From a virus, in the IMG/VR virus record IMGVR_UViG_3300025598_001183, positions 1 to 41,103 of that record: a stretch of DNA of 41,103 bases; one strand, given 5' to 3'. A program made the position numbers and the translations under genes. Within the stretch, counting starts at the first letter, position 1; each line of letters begins with the position of its first letter. A model generated the notes under the pieces. It was not told the origin of the DNA. It saw nothing but the letters and a program-made list of their open reading frames with translations, and ran no database searches. Below, in pieces: positions 9,857-16,957 of the stretch.

Positions 9857-10366
9857 ATGCGCCTAGATAAATTCGGTAATCCTATTTTTAATTCACAAGA
9901 TATATTCAAAATTCTCTATCAGGGAAAAGTTTCCAATCTCAAAGACATCACAGTAGACTATAGTGATGACATTGCTGAATTGGAAAAGATTGCTGGCTTC
10001 ACATTTCAAAGATTTAATGAACAATTAGAAGAAATCGATATTGCAGATTTTGATCAGGCATTACAAAGTGATTGGTTCATGCCTTCTGAATATAGAGATT
10101 TTGATGTAGAAGAATGGTGTTTAGAACGTTGCACTACACAAGAACAACAAAATAGAGTTATAGCAGAAATGGTTGCATATCGTGAACGAGGTATGATTCC
10201 GTTACTACAATGGACTAAGCATTTCGTGGATACTTGTAATGAAAATAATATTGTTTGGGGTGTTGGCAGAGGATCAAGCGTAGCTAGCTTTGTATTATTC
10301 TTACTAGGTGTACACCAAATAGATTCAGTCAAATATAATTTAGACTGGCAGGAATTCCTGAGATAA
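9857..10366 (+). CDS. Orphan fragment resembling the DnaE (Pol III alpha) palm
   Basis: The protein has 169 residues. The final ~80 resemble the start of the palm domain of bacterial replicative DNA polymerase III alpha. 'IPLLQWTKHFVDTCNENN' matches the helix before the motif. 'VWGVGRGSSVASFVLFLLG' parallels the DnaE 'GPGRGS.AGSLVAY.LGI' motif. 'IDSVKYNLDWQEFLR' parallels 'DPLKYNLLFERFL'. The protein stops exactly there, before the segment that carries the catalytic aspartates of DnaE, so it cannot be an active polymerase. Similar short proteins are, to my recollection, conserved in cyanomyoviruses. The first 90 residues (acidic, with 'DWFMPSEYRDFDVEEW') match nothing I know. It may bind DNA or nucleotides or act on the host replisome; function unknown. 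Confidence 0.6.
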   Translation: MRLDKFGNPIFNSQDIFKILYQGKVSNLKDITVDYSDDIAELEKIAGFTFQRFNEQLEEIDIADFDQALQSDWFMPSEYRDFDVEEWCLERCTTQEQQNRVIAEMVAYRERGMIPLLQWTKHFVDTCNENNIVWGVGRGSSVASFVLFLLGVHQIDSVKYNLDWQEFLR

Positions 10367-10392
10367 GTACTAACATAATCTAGGAGATTAAC

Positions 10393-10680
10393 ATGGCAGT
10401 ATATAAAACAGCTAAAGGTAGAGAAATCGATATGGGCAAACTAATGGGGCAAAATGAGCTTTTGCCTGCTGTTGGTAATGCCAAGGTAAATGCACGTGGC
10501 GATAAATTAGGTCCAAACGGGCAAATAGTTCAACGTAGAGAAGAACGATATACAGACACAGGTGTTCCAAATCAAGTTAACGTAAGAGAAACAACACCAG
10601 CACCGACAGTGGCTACACCAGTAACTGCGGCGCCAGCAAAAAAAGACGTTAGCAAAATGGATCCGGAAGGAAACGAGTAA
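10393..10680 (+). CDS. Conserved T4-like phage protein of unknown function
   Basis: The protein has 95 residues and is preceded by the ribosome binding site 'TAGGAG' (about 6 bases before ATG). The N-terminal pattern 'GREIDMGKLMGQNELLPAVG' followed by 'KVNARGDKLGPNGQIV' is one I recognise from conserved hypothetical proteins of aquatic T4-like phages. The C-terminal third is Thr/Ala/Pro/Lys-rich and likely disordered. The stop overlaps the next start by one base (TAATG), so it is translationally coupled to the GroES-like gene. Possibly a small virion or assembly protein, but nothing shows this directly. Confidence 0.6.
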   Translation: MAVYKTAKGREIDMGKLMGQNELLPAVGNAKVNARGDKLGPNGQIVQRREERYTDTGVPNQVNVRETTPAPTVATPVTAAPAKKDVSKMDPEGNE

Positions 10681-11075
10681 TGTCAAAAGTAACAGGTAAA
10701 CTAAAACCAATACGTGATAATATTATTATTACGGATATGGAGTTTGGGGAAACTCGAACTAAAGGCGGACTTGTTCTTCTCAGCGACGATGGTAAAGCCG
10801 AAGGTGTTAAACATCGTTGGGGTCGTGTTTGGGCAATTGGTCCTGAACAAAAAGACGTAAGTGTAGGCGAATGGATTTTGCTAGAACATGGTCGTTGGAC
10901 TCGAGGCGTAACGTATGTTGACGAAGATGGTACAGAGATAACGATTCGACGTGCCGATGTAAAAGCAATTCTAGCAGTAGCTGATGAACGGCCAAGCGAA
11001 GATGGTTTTGGTAAACATAGTACAGTTACACACGCTACCGTTGACCCAAGCACATTTATGCAACGCTCATTCTAA
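10680..11075 (+). CDS. GroES-like co-chaperonin
   Basis: The protein has 131 residues. 'LKPIRDNIIITDMEFGETRT' matches the Cpn10 start ('.PL.DRV.V.' then an acidic/Thr stretch), followed by 'KGGLVLLSDDGKAEG', the mobile-loop region with the GG-hydrophobic patch that docks on GroEL. 'WGRVWAIGPEQKDVSVGEWI' matches the 'G.V.AVG.G......VGD.V' core. T4 gp31 is the functional analogue that lets host GroEL fold the major capsid protein; the same role is inferred here. The ~30-residue C-terminal extension (DGFGKHSTVTHATVDPSTF) is not part of classical GroES. A clear terminator follows the gene. Confidence 0.8.
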   Translation: MSKVTGKLKPIRDNIIITDMEFGETRTKGGLVLLSDDGKAEGVKHRWGRVWAIGPEQKDVSVGEWILLEHGRWTRGVTYVDEDGTEITIRRADVKAILAVADERPSEDGFGKHSTVTHATVDPSTFMQRSF

Positions 11076-11088
11076 TATTATTCGAGCA

Positions 11089-11115
11089 ACAGGCCTCTAG
11101 ACAAGGCCTGTTTTC
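11089..11115 (+). terminator. Rho-independent terminator after the groES-like gene
   Basis: The inverted repeat ACAGGCC / GGCCTGT (7 bp, extended by an A-T pair) with a 9-base loop is followed by TTTT. It separates the groES-like unit from the clamp-loader gene. Confidence 0.8.
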
Positions 11116-11146
11116 ACCTGTACAATAAACAAAACTGAGGAATATT

Positions 11147-12061
11147 ATGAAAGAATTATGGGTAGAGAAATATCGTCCTAGTACAGTAGCAGGCTACGTA
11201 TTTCGAGACAGTCATCAAAAAACGCAAGTCCAATCTTGGATCAAAGAAAAATCAATTCCGCATTTGTTGTTTAGTGGAAGTGCAGGTATTGGAAAAACTA
11301 CTCTAGCTAAGATTCTATTCAACGAGCTTGAAATAAATGATTTAGACATATTAGAAATTAATGCTAGTCGTACTAACTCAGTTGACGACGTTAGAGATAA
11401 AATCATTAACTTTGTACAAATGATTCCGTTTGGTGATTTCAAAGTTGTACTACTAGACGAGGCCGATTATCTAAGTCCTAACGCACAGGCCGCATTACGT
11501 GGTGTTATGGAAGAATATCATCATACTGCTAGATTTATTTTGACATGCAACTATCCTAATAAAATTATTCCAGCTATTCATAGTCGTTGTCAAGGCTTCC
11601 ATGTAGCAAAAACAGATCAAACTGAATTCACTGCTCGAGTAGCCGAGATACTTATTAGCGAAGGAGTACAGTTTGAAATTGATACATTGGATAGTTTTGT
11701 AAAAGCAACGTATCCAGATTTGCGTAAGTGTATCAATACTGTTCAGATGAACTGTGGGGACGGTGTATTGCACAGTCCTGAAAAAGGAGACACAGGCGAA
11801 GCTGACTATAAATTTAAGATGGTTGAACTTTTTAAGTCTGGAAAAATTTCAGAAGCACGTAAGTTGTTGTGTAGTCAAGCTCGTCCAGAAGAGATGGACG
11901 AAATTTATCGCTGGCTGTACGATAATGTTGAAATCTTTGGAGATGAAGACAAACAAAACAAGGCAATTCTTATTATTAAGCAAGGTCTAGTAGATCATAC
12001 ATTGGTAATCGACCCAGAAATTAATTTGTCAGCTACACTAATAAGATTAGGCAACTTATAA
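11147..12061 (+). CDS. 44: Clamp loader large subunit, gp44-like AAA+ ATPase
   Basis: The protein has 304 residues (T4 gp44 is about 319). It opens with 'LWVEKYRPSTVAGYV', typical of clamp loaders/RFC. Walker A is GSAGIGKTT (residues 44-52) and Walker B is 'VVLLDEAD' (DEAD at 104-107). The 'SRC' motif with the arginine finger in trans is at 146-148. It loads the sliding clamp (gp45-like, encoded at 35.9 kb) on DNA. The start has the upstream 'TGAGGA' ribosome binding site. It stands apart from the polymerase and clamp genes, unlike the 45-44-62-43 cluster of T4, and no gene 62 (small subunit) was recognised in the window. Confidence 0.9.
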   Translation: MKELWVEKYRPSTVAGYVFRDSHQKTQVQSWIKEKSIPHLLFSGSAGIGKTTLAKILFNELEINDLDILEINASRTNSVDDVRDKIINFVQMIPFGDFKVVLLDEADYLSPNAQAALRGVMEEYHHTARFILTCNYPNKIIPAIHSRCQGFHVAKTDQTEFTARVAEILISEGVQFEIDTLDSFVKATYPDLRKCINTVQMNCGDGVLHSPEKGDTGEADYKFKMVELFKSGKISEARKLLCSQARPEEMDEIYRWLYDNVEIFGDEDKQNKAILIIKQGLVDHTLVIDPEINLSATLIRLGNL

Positions 12062-12063
12062 AC

Positions 12064-12090
12064 AAAAAAGGACCCGAAGGTCCTTTTTTT
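12064..12090. terminator. Bidirectional terminator between gp44 and phoH
   Basis: The hairpin GGACC-CGAA-GGTCC is flanked by six As on the left and seven Ts on the right. It can end transcription from both sides between the convergent clamp loader (+) and phoH (-) genes. Confidence 0.85.
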
Positions 12091-12098
12091 ACATCCCT

Positions 12099-12818
12099 TT
12101 ATTCTCCATAAACCGCTAACACCTCCTTCACGGCATTATGGCGTTCGATGTCCTGAGTTTCAAATTGAATAATATCAATATGCTCTAAATATTCTTTTTC
12201 GTTGATAAGATTGCAAAAGTCAATCAATCCGTTGTCGCTCAAACGGTCTGCTTGCGCCAAATCTCCAGTAACTACCATTTTAGACCCCTCCCCAAGTCTA
12301 GTTAGTAGCATTTTCATTTGATTTACTGTTGTGTTTTGGCATTCATCTGCAACAATGTATGCGTTCTTAAATGTGCGTCCACGCATATACGCAAGTGGGC
12401 TTATTTCGATAACACCTTCCTCTAGCATCTTGGCTATTTCTTTGGTTTGGTAATATTCTCCAAAAACATCAAATATAGGACGGGTCCACGGTGCCATCTT
12501 TTCATTCAAGTCACCTGGTAAAAATCCTAAATCTTCATCTACGGAAACGGCGGGTCTTGTCACAATGATCTTGTCAACTTTGCCTTCCTGAAACAATTTA
12601 ATACCAAACTGTACTGCTAACATGGTTTTACCCGTGCCGGCTGGACCAATAGCAAGTACTATGCTCTTGGTTTCATCGTATAGTTTAGTGAGATAAAGTT
12701 TCTGATTAGCACTGCGAGCTTGAATGCTCACACGCTGTTTTTTTGCCGGAAGATATGGCTGAAAGTCAATTATGTTAACTTCTGATGTAAAACGCTTTTT
12801 CACTCGTTGTTTACTCAT
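12099..12818 (-). CDS. phoH: PhoH-like ATPase
   Basis: The protein has 239 residues. The core 'IGPAGTGKTMLAVQFG' (Walker A at residues 58-65), 'KIIVTRPAVSVDEDLGFLPG' and 'AYIVADECQNTT' (Walker B-like) are diagnostic of the PhoH family. 'MVVTGDLAQADR' is the further motif with the sensor residue. PhoH proteins are RNA-associated P-loop ATPases of poorly defined role and are very common in aquatic phages. This is the only gene on the - strand, with its own leader and a candidate promoter, and it faces the clamp loader gene across a shared terminator. SD 'AGGAG' lies 8 bases before the ATG. Confidence 0.9.
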   Translation of the reverse strand: MSKQRVKKRFTSEVNIIDFQPYLPAKKQRVSIQARSANQKLYLTKLYDETKSIVLAIGPAGTGKTMLAVQFGIKLFQEGKVDKIIVTRPAVSVDEDLGFLPGDLNEKMAPWTRPIFDVFGEYYQTKEIAKMLEEGVIEISPLAYMRGRTFKNAYIVADECQNTTVNQMKMLLTRLGEGSKMVVTGDLAQADRLSDNGLIDFCNLINEKEYLEHIDIIQFETQDIERHNAVKEVLAVYGE

Positions 12819-12830
12819 TAAAGTTGCTCC

Positions 12831-12848
12831 TACTTTACTGTTAAAGTA
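12831..12848 (-). promoter_or_regulatory. Hairpin abutting the phoH ribosome binding site
   Basis: A perfect inverted repeat TACTTTA / TAAAGTA with a 4-base loop lies in the phoH leader, and its last base overlaps the AGGAG ribosome binding site (12827-12831). It may modulate access of ribosomes or bind a protein. The function is inferred from position only. Confidence 0.4.
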
Positions 12849-12892
12849 AGACTTGTAGTGACCGCCTTTGATAACTACAGAGGTCCTACACT

Positions 12893-12921
12893 ATTATTTA
12901 ATGTATTCCTAGAAAAGTAAA
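12893..12921 (-). promoter_or_regulatory. Candidate sigma-70-type promoter for phoH
   Basis: On the - strand TTTACT and AATAAT are spaced by 17 bases, giving 4/6 and 5/6 matches to the -35 and -10 consensus. Transcription would begin near 12886, leaving a ~68-base leader that contains the hairpin. The match is moderate. Confidence 0.4.
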
Positions 12922-12945
12922 CTGATACGTTATGATTTCAGCCCG

Positions 12946-12953
12946 GCTAAATA
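12946..12953 (+). promoter_or_regulatory. Candidate late promoter (GCTAAATA)
   Basis: GCTAAATA lies 19 bases before the ATG at 12972, in the intergenic region divergent from phoH. The core TAAATA recurs before other late-type genes. The ribosome binding site AGAGG follows at 12959-12963. Confidence 0.4.
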
Positions 12954-12971
12954 AGTATAGAGGAACCTATC

Positions 12972-13544
12972 ATGCACCACGACATATTAGACGTCATACG
13001 TAATATACAAGAACTTTACGAAAATAACAGCAGTCTAGCTGTATTAAAGGACTTCGAACGAGTTCTAGAAGAAACCGACATGTATGTCTATGAAAACTGG
13101 GAGGACGGTGAACTAGCATACGGCCCTAAAGTTGACCGTCATTGGATTACAGCTGGTTTTATGTGGGAACACGCAAAGATGCCTAACCCAGTTGCTGCCA
13201 AGCGACTGACAGAACTAGGCTGTAAAGTCAAATATCAAAAAACACATTTAGTTGAACCTCGCAAGATTAAAACAGAATCGGACCTACGTCCAGGTACAAA
13301 GAAGGGTAAATTAGATCGCAAACCTATATGGGTTGTAGAAATTGTTATGCCAAAGAAACTGGCATTTGACATCTATAAAGGCTACATGGACAAGATGAAG
13401 AACGATGAAAAAGAAACAGCCACTCTAACTGATTCTGCGGCGGCACCGGGAGCACCAGCGCCAACTGCTCCGGCGGCACCTCCAGCGCCAGCGGCAGGCG
13501 GAGCTCCAGCGGCGGCACCAGCGGCAGGCGGAGCTCCAGCATGA
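12972..13544 (+). CDS. Conserved T4-like phage protein with Ala/Pro/Gly-rich tail
   Basis: The protein has 190 residues. Residues 1-150 ('HHDILDVIRNIQELYENNSS', 'MYVYENWEDGEL', 'FRHW'-like 'DRHWITAGFMWEH', 'RKIKTESDLRPGTKKGKLDR') form a domain I recognise from conserved hypothetical proteins of cyanomyoviruses. Its function is unknown to me, though such genes usually lie among structural genes. The last ~45 residues are a low-complexity Ala/Pro/Gly tail encoded by imperfect direct repeats ('PAAGGAPA' twice), likely disordered. The stop overlaps the next start (ATGA), so both are probably co-translated. The start is the ATG with AGAGG eight bases upstream. Confidence 0.65.
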   Translation: MHHDILDVIRNIQELYENNSSLAVLKDFERVLEETDMYVYENWEDGELAYGPKVDRHWITAGFMWEHAKMPNPVAAKRLTELGCKVKYQKTHLVEPRKIKTESDLRPGTKKGKLDRKPIWVVEIVMPKKLAFDIYKGYMDKMKNDEKETATLTDSAAAPGAPAPTAPAAPPAPAAGGAPAAAPAAGGAPA

Positions 13545-14275
13545 AGTTAACAGAAACACTACGAGCAGGTGATCTTAGAGACCTAGTAAAAAAAGTCATT
13601 GAGATTGACAGCTTCAAAAGTAAGATAGGTAAAGATGAAGATGTTTGCGTATTAACCTTTACTGTTGACCAAGAAGATGCTGCCAAGGATTTAGAAAAAT
13701 TCTTTGAAATGGGTTACAATTTTATTCTTGATGCAGATTGTACTCCTGGTGAAATGGATGATGGCAAGTATCGTGTATACGTAGAAATAGAACGTAGTCG
13801 ACATATTGGCGAGCAAGTCTACGAATTATTAGAAGGCGTTAAGAAAATAACTAATCTTGAAAATTTAAGATTCCGTTATTTTAAGAGTTTCAAAAGCGAA
13901 CCGGCTACTTTAGAAAATCTAAAAGCCGCTATACCTCAAAATAAAGAAGCGTATGAAATTGCCACTAAAAGACATCATCTAGATAATTTTAGTAATTTCT
14001 TCAGCAACAGCTATGCTGATAGTCTCAGTGTAGTTAATGAAAATATAAGTTTTACAAGACCTTATAGTGGAACTGTAACATTTGAAATTATAAATAGTGG
14101 TAATAAACAACAAATATATGATAGTATTAAAGGACCTATTGTACTAGAAACTAAGAACATGGCAGAAGTTATGTTTTTAACTAAAGTTATAGGCAATTAT
14201 AATATTACTAAAATCGGTGATACCTTTATATTTGAAAATAAAGATTGGGCCGTAGCACTTAAAAGGATACAGTAA
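13541..14275 (+). CDS. Conserved T4-like phage protein of unknown function
   Basis: The protein has 244 residues. The N-terminal half ('AGDLRDLVKKVIEIDSFKSK', 'DEDVCVLTFTVDQEDAAKDL', 'FILDADCTPGEMDDGKYRVY') follows a pattern I recall from conserved proteins of aquatic T4-like phages. The C-terminal half is a separate domain of mixed alpha/beta character, with no known motif. It is coupled on both sides: ATGA overlap with the gene before and TAATG overlap with the endolysin gene after. It has no signal peptide or membrane segment. Possibly a virion or assembly protein; function unknown. Confidence 0.6.
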   Translation: MKLTETLRAGDLRDLVKKVIEIDSFKSKIGKDEDVCVLTFTVDQEDAAKDLEKFFEMGYNFILDADCTPGEMDDGKYRVYVEIERSRHIGEQVYELLEGVKKITNLENLRFRYFKSFKSEPATLENLKAAIPQNKEAYEIATKRHHLDNFSNFFSNSYADSLSVVNENISFTRPYSGTVTFEIINSGNKQQIYDSIKGPIVLETKNMAEVMFLTKVIGNYNITKIGDTFIFENKDWAVALKRIQ

Positions 14276-14904
14276 TGGCAGATTTTACATTTGATTTCAC
14301 AGTTGATAAACTAGCGGCTTGCCTACAAGGCAATCCATATGTCGACCACTGGCACGAAGCCTTGGCAAATATATTGCCAGACTATGATATTAACACACCA
14401 CAACGTGTGGGTGCATTTTTAGCACAAACTGCACATGAATCTGGCGGATATAAAATATTAACAGAAAACTTAAACTATCGTCCAGAAACACTATGCAAGA
14501 TTTGGCCTCGATATTTCCCTAGTATGGATGTAGCTAATTCATATGCACATCAACCAGAACGCATTGCCAACAGAGCTTATGCAAATCGTATGGGTAATGG
14601 TCCAGAGGAATCAGGAGATGGTTTCAAATATTGCGGTCGTGGTCTTATTCAATTGACTGGTAAACAAAACTACAGTAAATTTGCTGAAAGCATTGATACA
14701 CCAGTAGAAGAAATTCCTGAATTTTTAGGAACATTTGAAGGTGCTATTCAATCAGCTTGCTGGTTTTGGGAAACAAATAATCTAAACGATCTTGCAGACA
14801 AAGGCGACATTCTTACCATGACCAAGAAAATTAATGGTGGCACTTTAGGTTTAGAAGAACGTCAACAGCATTATCAACACTTCATGCAAGTACTACAAGG
14901 TTAA
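14275..14904 (+). CDS. GH19 endolysin (chitinase-like muramidase)
   Basis: The protein has 209 residues and is a single glycoside hydrolase family 19 domain. 'VGAFLAQTAHESGGYKILTE' holds the two expected catalytic glutamates, E55 in AHESGGY and E64 in the TENLNY that follows. Downstream are 'ANRMGNGPEESGDGFKYCGR' and 'GLIQLTGKQNY', conserved in phage GH19 lysins. It lacks a signal peptide, so release to the periplasm would need a holin. In phages such enzymes cleave the peptidoglycan glycan strand at lysis. It sits next to the membrane/coiled-coil and lipoprotein genes, forming a lysis module. Confidence 0.85.
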   Translation: MADFTFDFTVDKLAACLQGNPYVDHWHEALANILPDYDINTPQRVGAFLAQTAHESGGYKILTENLNYRPETLCKIWPRYFPSMDVANSYAHQPERIANRAYANRMGNGPEESGDGFKYCGRGLIQLTGKQNYSKFAESIDTPVEEIPEFLGTFEGAIQSACWFWETNNLNDLADKGDILTMTKKINGGTLGLEERQQHYQHFMQVLQG

Positions 14905-14906
14905 TT

Positions 14907-15398
14907 ATGTTTGCATGGCTCATACAACAGATTATAGGCGATTTGCCCAGTTGGTTATGGCCAGCGATTGCAGGCGGTGGATTTGCAATATATTTCTTTT
15001 CAGGAGTATTAAGTCATTTTCCACAAATAAAACCATATACATTTTTACTTAGACCCGCAGGGCTGGCATTAACAATATTTGGAATTTTCATGTATGGCGG
15101 TGCAGGTGTAAGTGCTATCTATCGTGAACAAATACAAGAAATGGAAGCAAAAATGGCAGTTGCACAACAAGCTAGCAAAGACACTAATGTTTTAGTTGAA
15201 CAAAAACATCAACAAAAAGTTAAAGTAATACACGATACTAAAATTGTTGTGCAAAAAGAAATACAAACAGTTGAAAAACGCATTGATGCAGAATGTAAAT
15301 TAGATCCGGCGGTAGTTAAAATTATCAATGAGGCTGCTAAAAATCCTAATACTACTAAAGGTACAGTTAGTGTAGAAGTCACTGGAGATAAAAAATGA
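14907..15398 (+). CDS. Membrane protein with coiled coil: holin- or i-spanin-like
   Basis: The protein has 163 residues. Two hydrophobic segments at about residues 16-36 and 49-70 are followed by a long charged, heptad-like region (residues ~75-130, 'EQIQEMEAKMAVAQQASKD' and 'KIVVQKEIQTVEKRIDAEC'). It lies between an endolysin and an overlapping small lipoprotein gene, the arrangement of Rz/Rz1. It may combine a holin-like membrane part with an inner-membrane spanin coiled coil. Classical Rz has one N-terminal membrane segment, so the two segments here are unusual. Assignment rests on topology and context, not on family similarity. Confidence 0.6.
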   Translation: MFAWLIQQIIGDLPSWLWPAIAGGGFAIYFFSGVLSHFPQIKPYTFLLRPAGLALTIFGIFMYGGAGVSAIYREQIQEMEAKMAVAQQASKDTNVLVEQKHQQKVKVIHDTKIVVQKEIQTVEKRIDAECKLDPAVVKIINEAAKNPNTTKGTVSVEVTGDKK

Positions 15399-15673
15399 GA
15401 TTAATTAGTGTATTATTAGTTTCATTAATACTTACAGCATGTGCTACCAATAATTCTAAAGTGTTAGTTCAAATGAAATTTCCAGATGTTCCTCCAGAGT
15501 TGTTAATCGAATGTCCGGATCTTGCACAAGTTGATACGTCAACTAGCAAATTAAGTGATGTGTTGGAAACTGTCACAGATAACTACAGTGATTATTACGA
15601 ATGTAAAGACAAAGTAGATACGTGGGTAGATTGGTATACAAAACAGAAGCAGATTTTTGATAACATAAAATAA
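15395..15673 (+). CDS. Rz1-like outer-membrane lipoprotein (o-spanin candidate)
   Basis: The protein has 92 residues and begins at an ATGA overlap with the membrane/coiled-coil gene. It has a short lipoprotein signal peptide ending in the lipobox L-T-A-C, Cys16, so the mature protein would be lipid-anchored. After it come 'FPDVPPELLIECPDLAQVD' and 'LSDVLETVTDNYSDYYECKD', a pattern seen in phage Rz1-like lysis lipoproteins. With the upstream protein it would span the periplasm and fuse the membranes at lysis. The exact pairing is inferred from overlap and order. Confidence 0.7.
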   Translation: MRLISVLLVSLILTACATNNSKVLVQMKFPDVPPELLIECPDLAQVDTSTSKLSDVLETVTDNYSDYYECKDKVDTWVDWYTKQKQIFDNIK

Positions 15674-15684
15674 AGGATATTATC

Positions 15685-16068
15685 ATGGGATTTTTTACTA
15701 AAATAGAACAACTAACTGCTAGCAAATTAAAAAATATTTTTTTAGATGCCGACAAATTAGTTGAAGATTCAGAAAACACGATTGCGGCTTTAGAGGCAAA
15801 ACTGATTGCAGAAAAATCTAAAGTAGCAGAGTTAGCGTCTAAAGCACATGCGGCGGCAGTTGCGGCGGCAGAAAAAGCTCAAGAAGAAGCAGAAACTCTA
15901 GTATTAGAAGCAAAAGAAGCGGCCGAACGTGCGGCTCAACACTTAGCTAATGTACCATCAGCAATTGAAGGTAAAGTTAAAGTTGTTGAAACATTTAATC
16001 AAGTCGAACCTACATTGGGAGATATTGTCCCAAACGAAGTGTCAGCCCCGTCTCCACAAACTCCGTAA
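15685..16068 (+). CDS. Ala/Glu/Lys-rich coiled-coil protein
   Basis: The protein has 127 residues. After a short start ('MGFFTKIEQLTASKLKNIF') there is a long continuous coiled coil (residues ~25-90) rich in Ala, Glu and Lys ('AALEAKLIAEKSKVAELASK', 'AEKAQEEAETLVLEAKEAAE'), then a Pro/Val-rich tail. There is no signal peptide or membrane segment. It lies in the lysis region, 11 bases after the lipoprotein gene, but could also be structural. I recognise no family. It has an 'AAGGA'-type ribosome binding site (TAAAGGATATTATC before ATG). Confidence 0.5.
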   Translation: MGFFTKIEQLTASKLKNIFLDADKLVEDSENTIAALEAKLIAEKSKVAELASKAHAAAVAAAEKAQEEAETLVLEAKEAAERAAQHLANVPSAIEGKVKVVETFNQVEPTLGDIVPNEVSAPSPQTP

Positions 16069-16074
16069 TAAATA
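16067..16074 (+). promoter_or_regulatory. Candidate late promoter (AATAAATA)
   Basis: AATAAATA followed by CG lies 27 bases before the ATG of the holin-like gene, overlapping the upstream stop. It resembles the T4 late promoter TATAAATA. A good ribosome binding site, AAAGGAG, follows. Confidence 0.4.
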
Positions 16075-16100
16075 CGTATATAAAGACAAAGGAGCGAACA

Positions 16101-16739
16101 ATGTCAAAAGAGAAAGATAGTAACTGGATGCAAACCCTATGGCGTCCAATGATGGGCTGGATGTATATGCTTATCTGTCTGTTAGACATGGCAGTATTTC
16201 CAGTACTATGGGCATTATGGCAAGGTATCAATCATGCACCAATTACTCAATGGAATCCATTAACACTACAAGGTGCAGGATTATTCCACATTGCAATGGG
16301 CGCAGTACTAGGTATTAGTGCGTTTGGTCGTACACAAGAAAAACTAGCAGGAACAGCCGCAAATCCAACTGCTACAAGTCAAACTATCACTAACAATCAA
16401 AACATGTCAGGCAATGTAGCTGGCGGGTTTGGTAGTAATCAAGGTGGTATGGGCGGTATGGGCGGTATGAGTGGCGGCTTTGGAGGAGCATCAAGTGGCG
16501 GCTTTGGAGGAGCATCAAGTGGCGGATTCGGTTCATCAACAGGCGGGGCTTCAGCATTTGGCGCACCTGCAACAGGAGGCTTCGGCTCATCTACCGGTGG
16601 TTTTGGTTCAACGACAGCACCAGCCACAAGTGGCTTTGGCGGAGGCGGCTTTGGAAGCACACCTGCACCAACAACAGCACCAGCAGTAAACGCAAAAGGA
16701 CTCAAGGTAATTCCTCAAGATCCTCAACCAGCACTATAA
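16101..16739 (+). CDS. Holin-like membrane protein with Gly-rich repeat tail
   Basis: The protein has 212 residues. 'WRPMMGWMYMLICLLDMAVF' and the following residues to ~41 form one hydrophobic segment; a second lies at ~56-75 ('GAGLFHIAMGAVLGISAFG'). The 'RP..GW' start and spacing recall the GTA-type three-TM holin family (by pattern; medium confidence). Residues ~105-200 are a Gly/Ser/Phe low-complexity tail of 'GGFGSS'-like repeats, unusual for a holin. It could deliver the pore for the GH19 enzyme. Its start has the SD AAAGGAG. A 24-base direct duplication lies in the repeat region. Confidence 0.6.
   Translation: MSKEKDSNWMQTLWRPMMGWMYMLICLLDMAVFPVLWALWQGINHAPITQWNPLTLQGAGLFHIAMGAVLGISAFGRTQEKLAGTAANPTATSQTITNNQNMSGNVAGGFGSNQGGMGGMGGMSGGFGGASSGGFGGASSGGFGSSTGGASAFGAPATGGFGSSTGGFGSTTAPATSGFGGGGFGSTPAPTTAPAVNAKGLKVIPQDPQPAL
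16470..16517 (+). repeat. 24-base tandem duplication in the holin-like gene
   Basis: Two perfect 24-base copies in tandem, at 16470-16493 and 16494-16517, encode the residues 'SGGFGGAS' twice. Exact identity at DNA level suggests recent slippage or recombination. Confidence 0.8.
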
Positions 16740-16749
16740 GGAAAATATT

Positions 16750-16920
16750 ATGAAAAAATTATTAGCATTATTAGTTGTAGCTGTATTTGCTAGTTCGGCC
16801 ATGGCAGCTGAACCAGCTAAAAAGAAAGAAGCACCAGCTAAAAAAGAAGTTAAACATCACAAGAAATTTGAAGGTGAAAAAGTTCCAGAAAAGGCACCAG
16901 CACCAGCTAAGAAAAAGTAA
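16750..16920 (+). CDS. Secreted Lys/Ala/Pro-rich mini-protein
   Basis: This 56-residue protein starts at the ATG 11 bases after the holin-like stop, after 'AAGGAAAATATT'. The first ~20 residues are a classical Sec signal peptide: MKK start, hydrophobic core 'LLALLVVAVFASS' and an AMA-A-type cleavage site. The predicted mature part is ~36 residues, strongly basic and Pro/Ala-rich ('EPAKKKEAPAKKEV', 'APAPAKKK'). Bacteria, including betaproteobacteria, encode similar short secreted Lys/Ala/Pro proteins, so host acquisition is plausible. No function is known; a periplasmic role at lysis or in envelope modification is only a guess. Confidence 0.7.
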   Translation: MKKLLALLVVAVFASSAMAAEPAKKKEAPAKKEVKHHKKFEGEKVPEKAPAPAKKK

Positions 16921-16928
16921 TCAAATCT

Positions 16929-16957
16929 TTGACAAGCTCTATTAAAGATAGTATAAT
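16929..16957 (+). promoter_or_regulatory. Consensus sigma-70-type promoter for the dnaJ operon
   Basis: TTGACA (16929-16934) and TATAAT (16952-16957) are separated by 17 bases, a perfect consensus match. Transcription would begin near 16964. The -10 box lies inside the loop region of an overlapping terminator-like hairpin. Confidence 0.85.

Noticed and set aside
16439-16705. Reverse-strand Pro-rich reading frame in the holin-like gene
   Set aside because: It is the complement of Gly-rich repeat codons and has no ribosome binding site; an artefact of composition.
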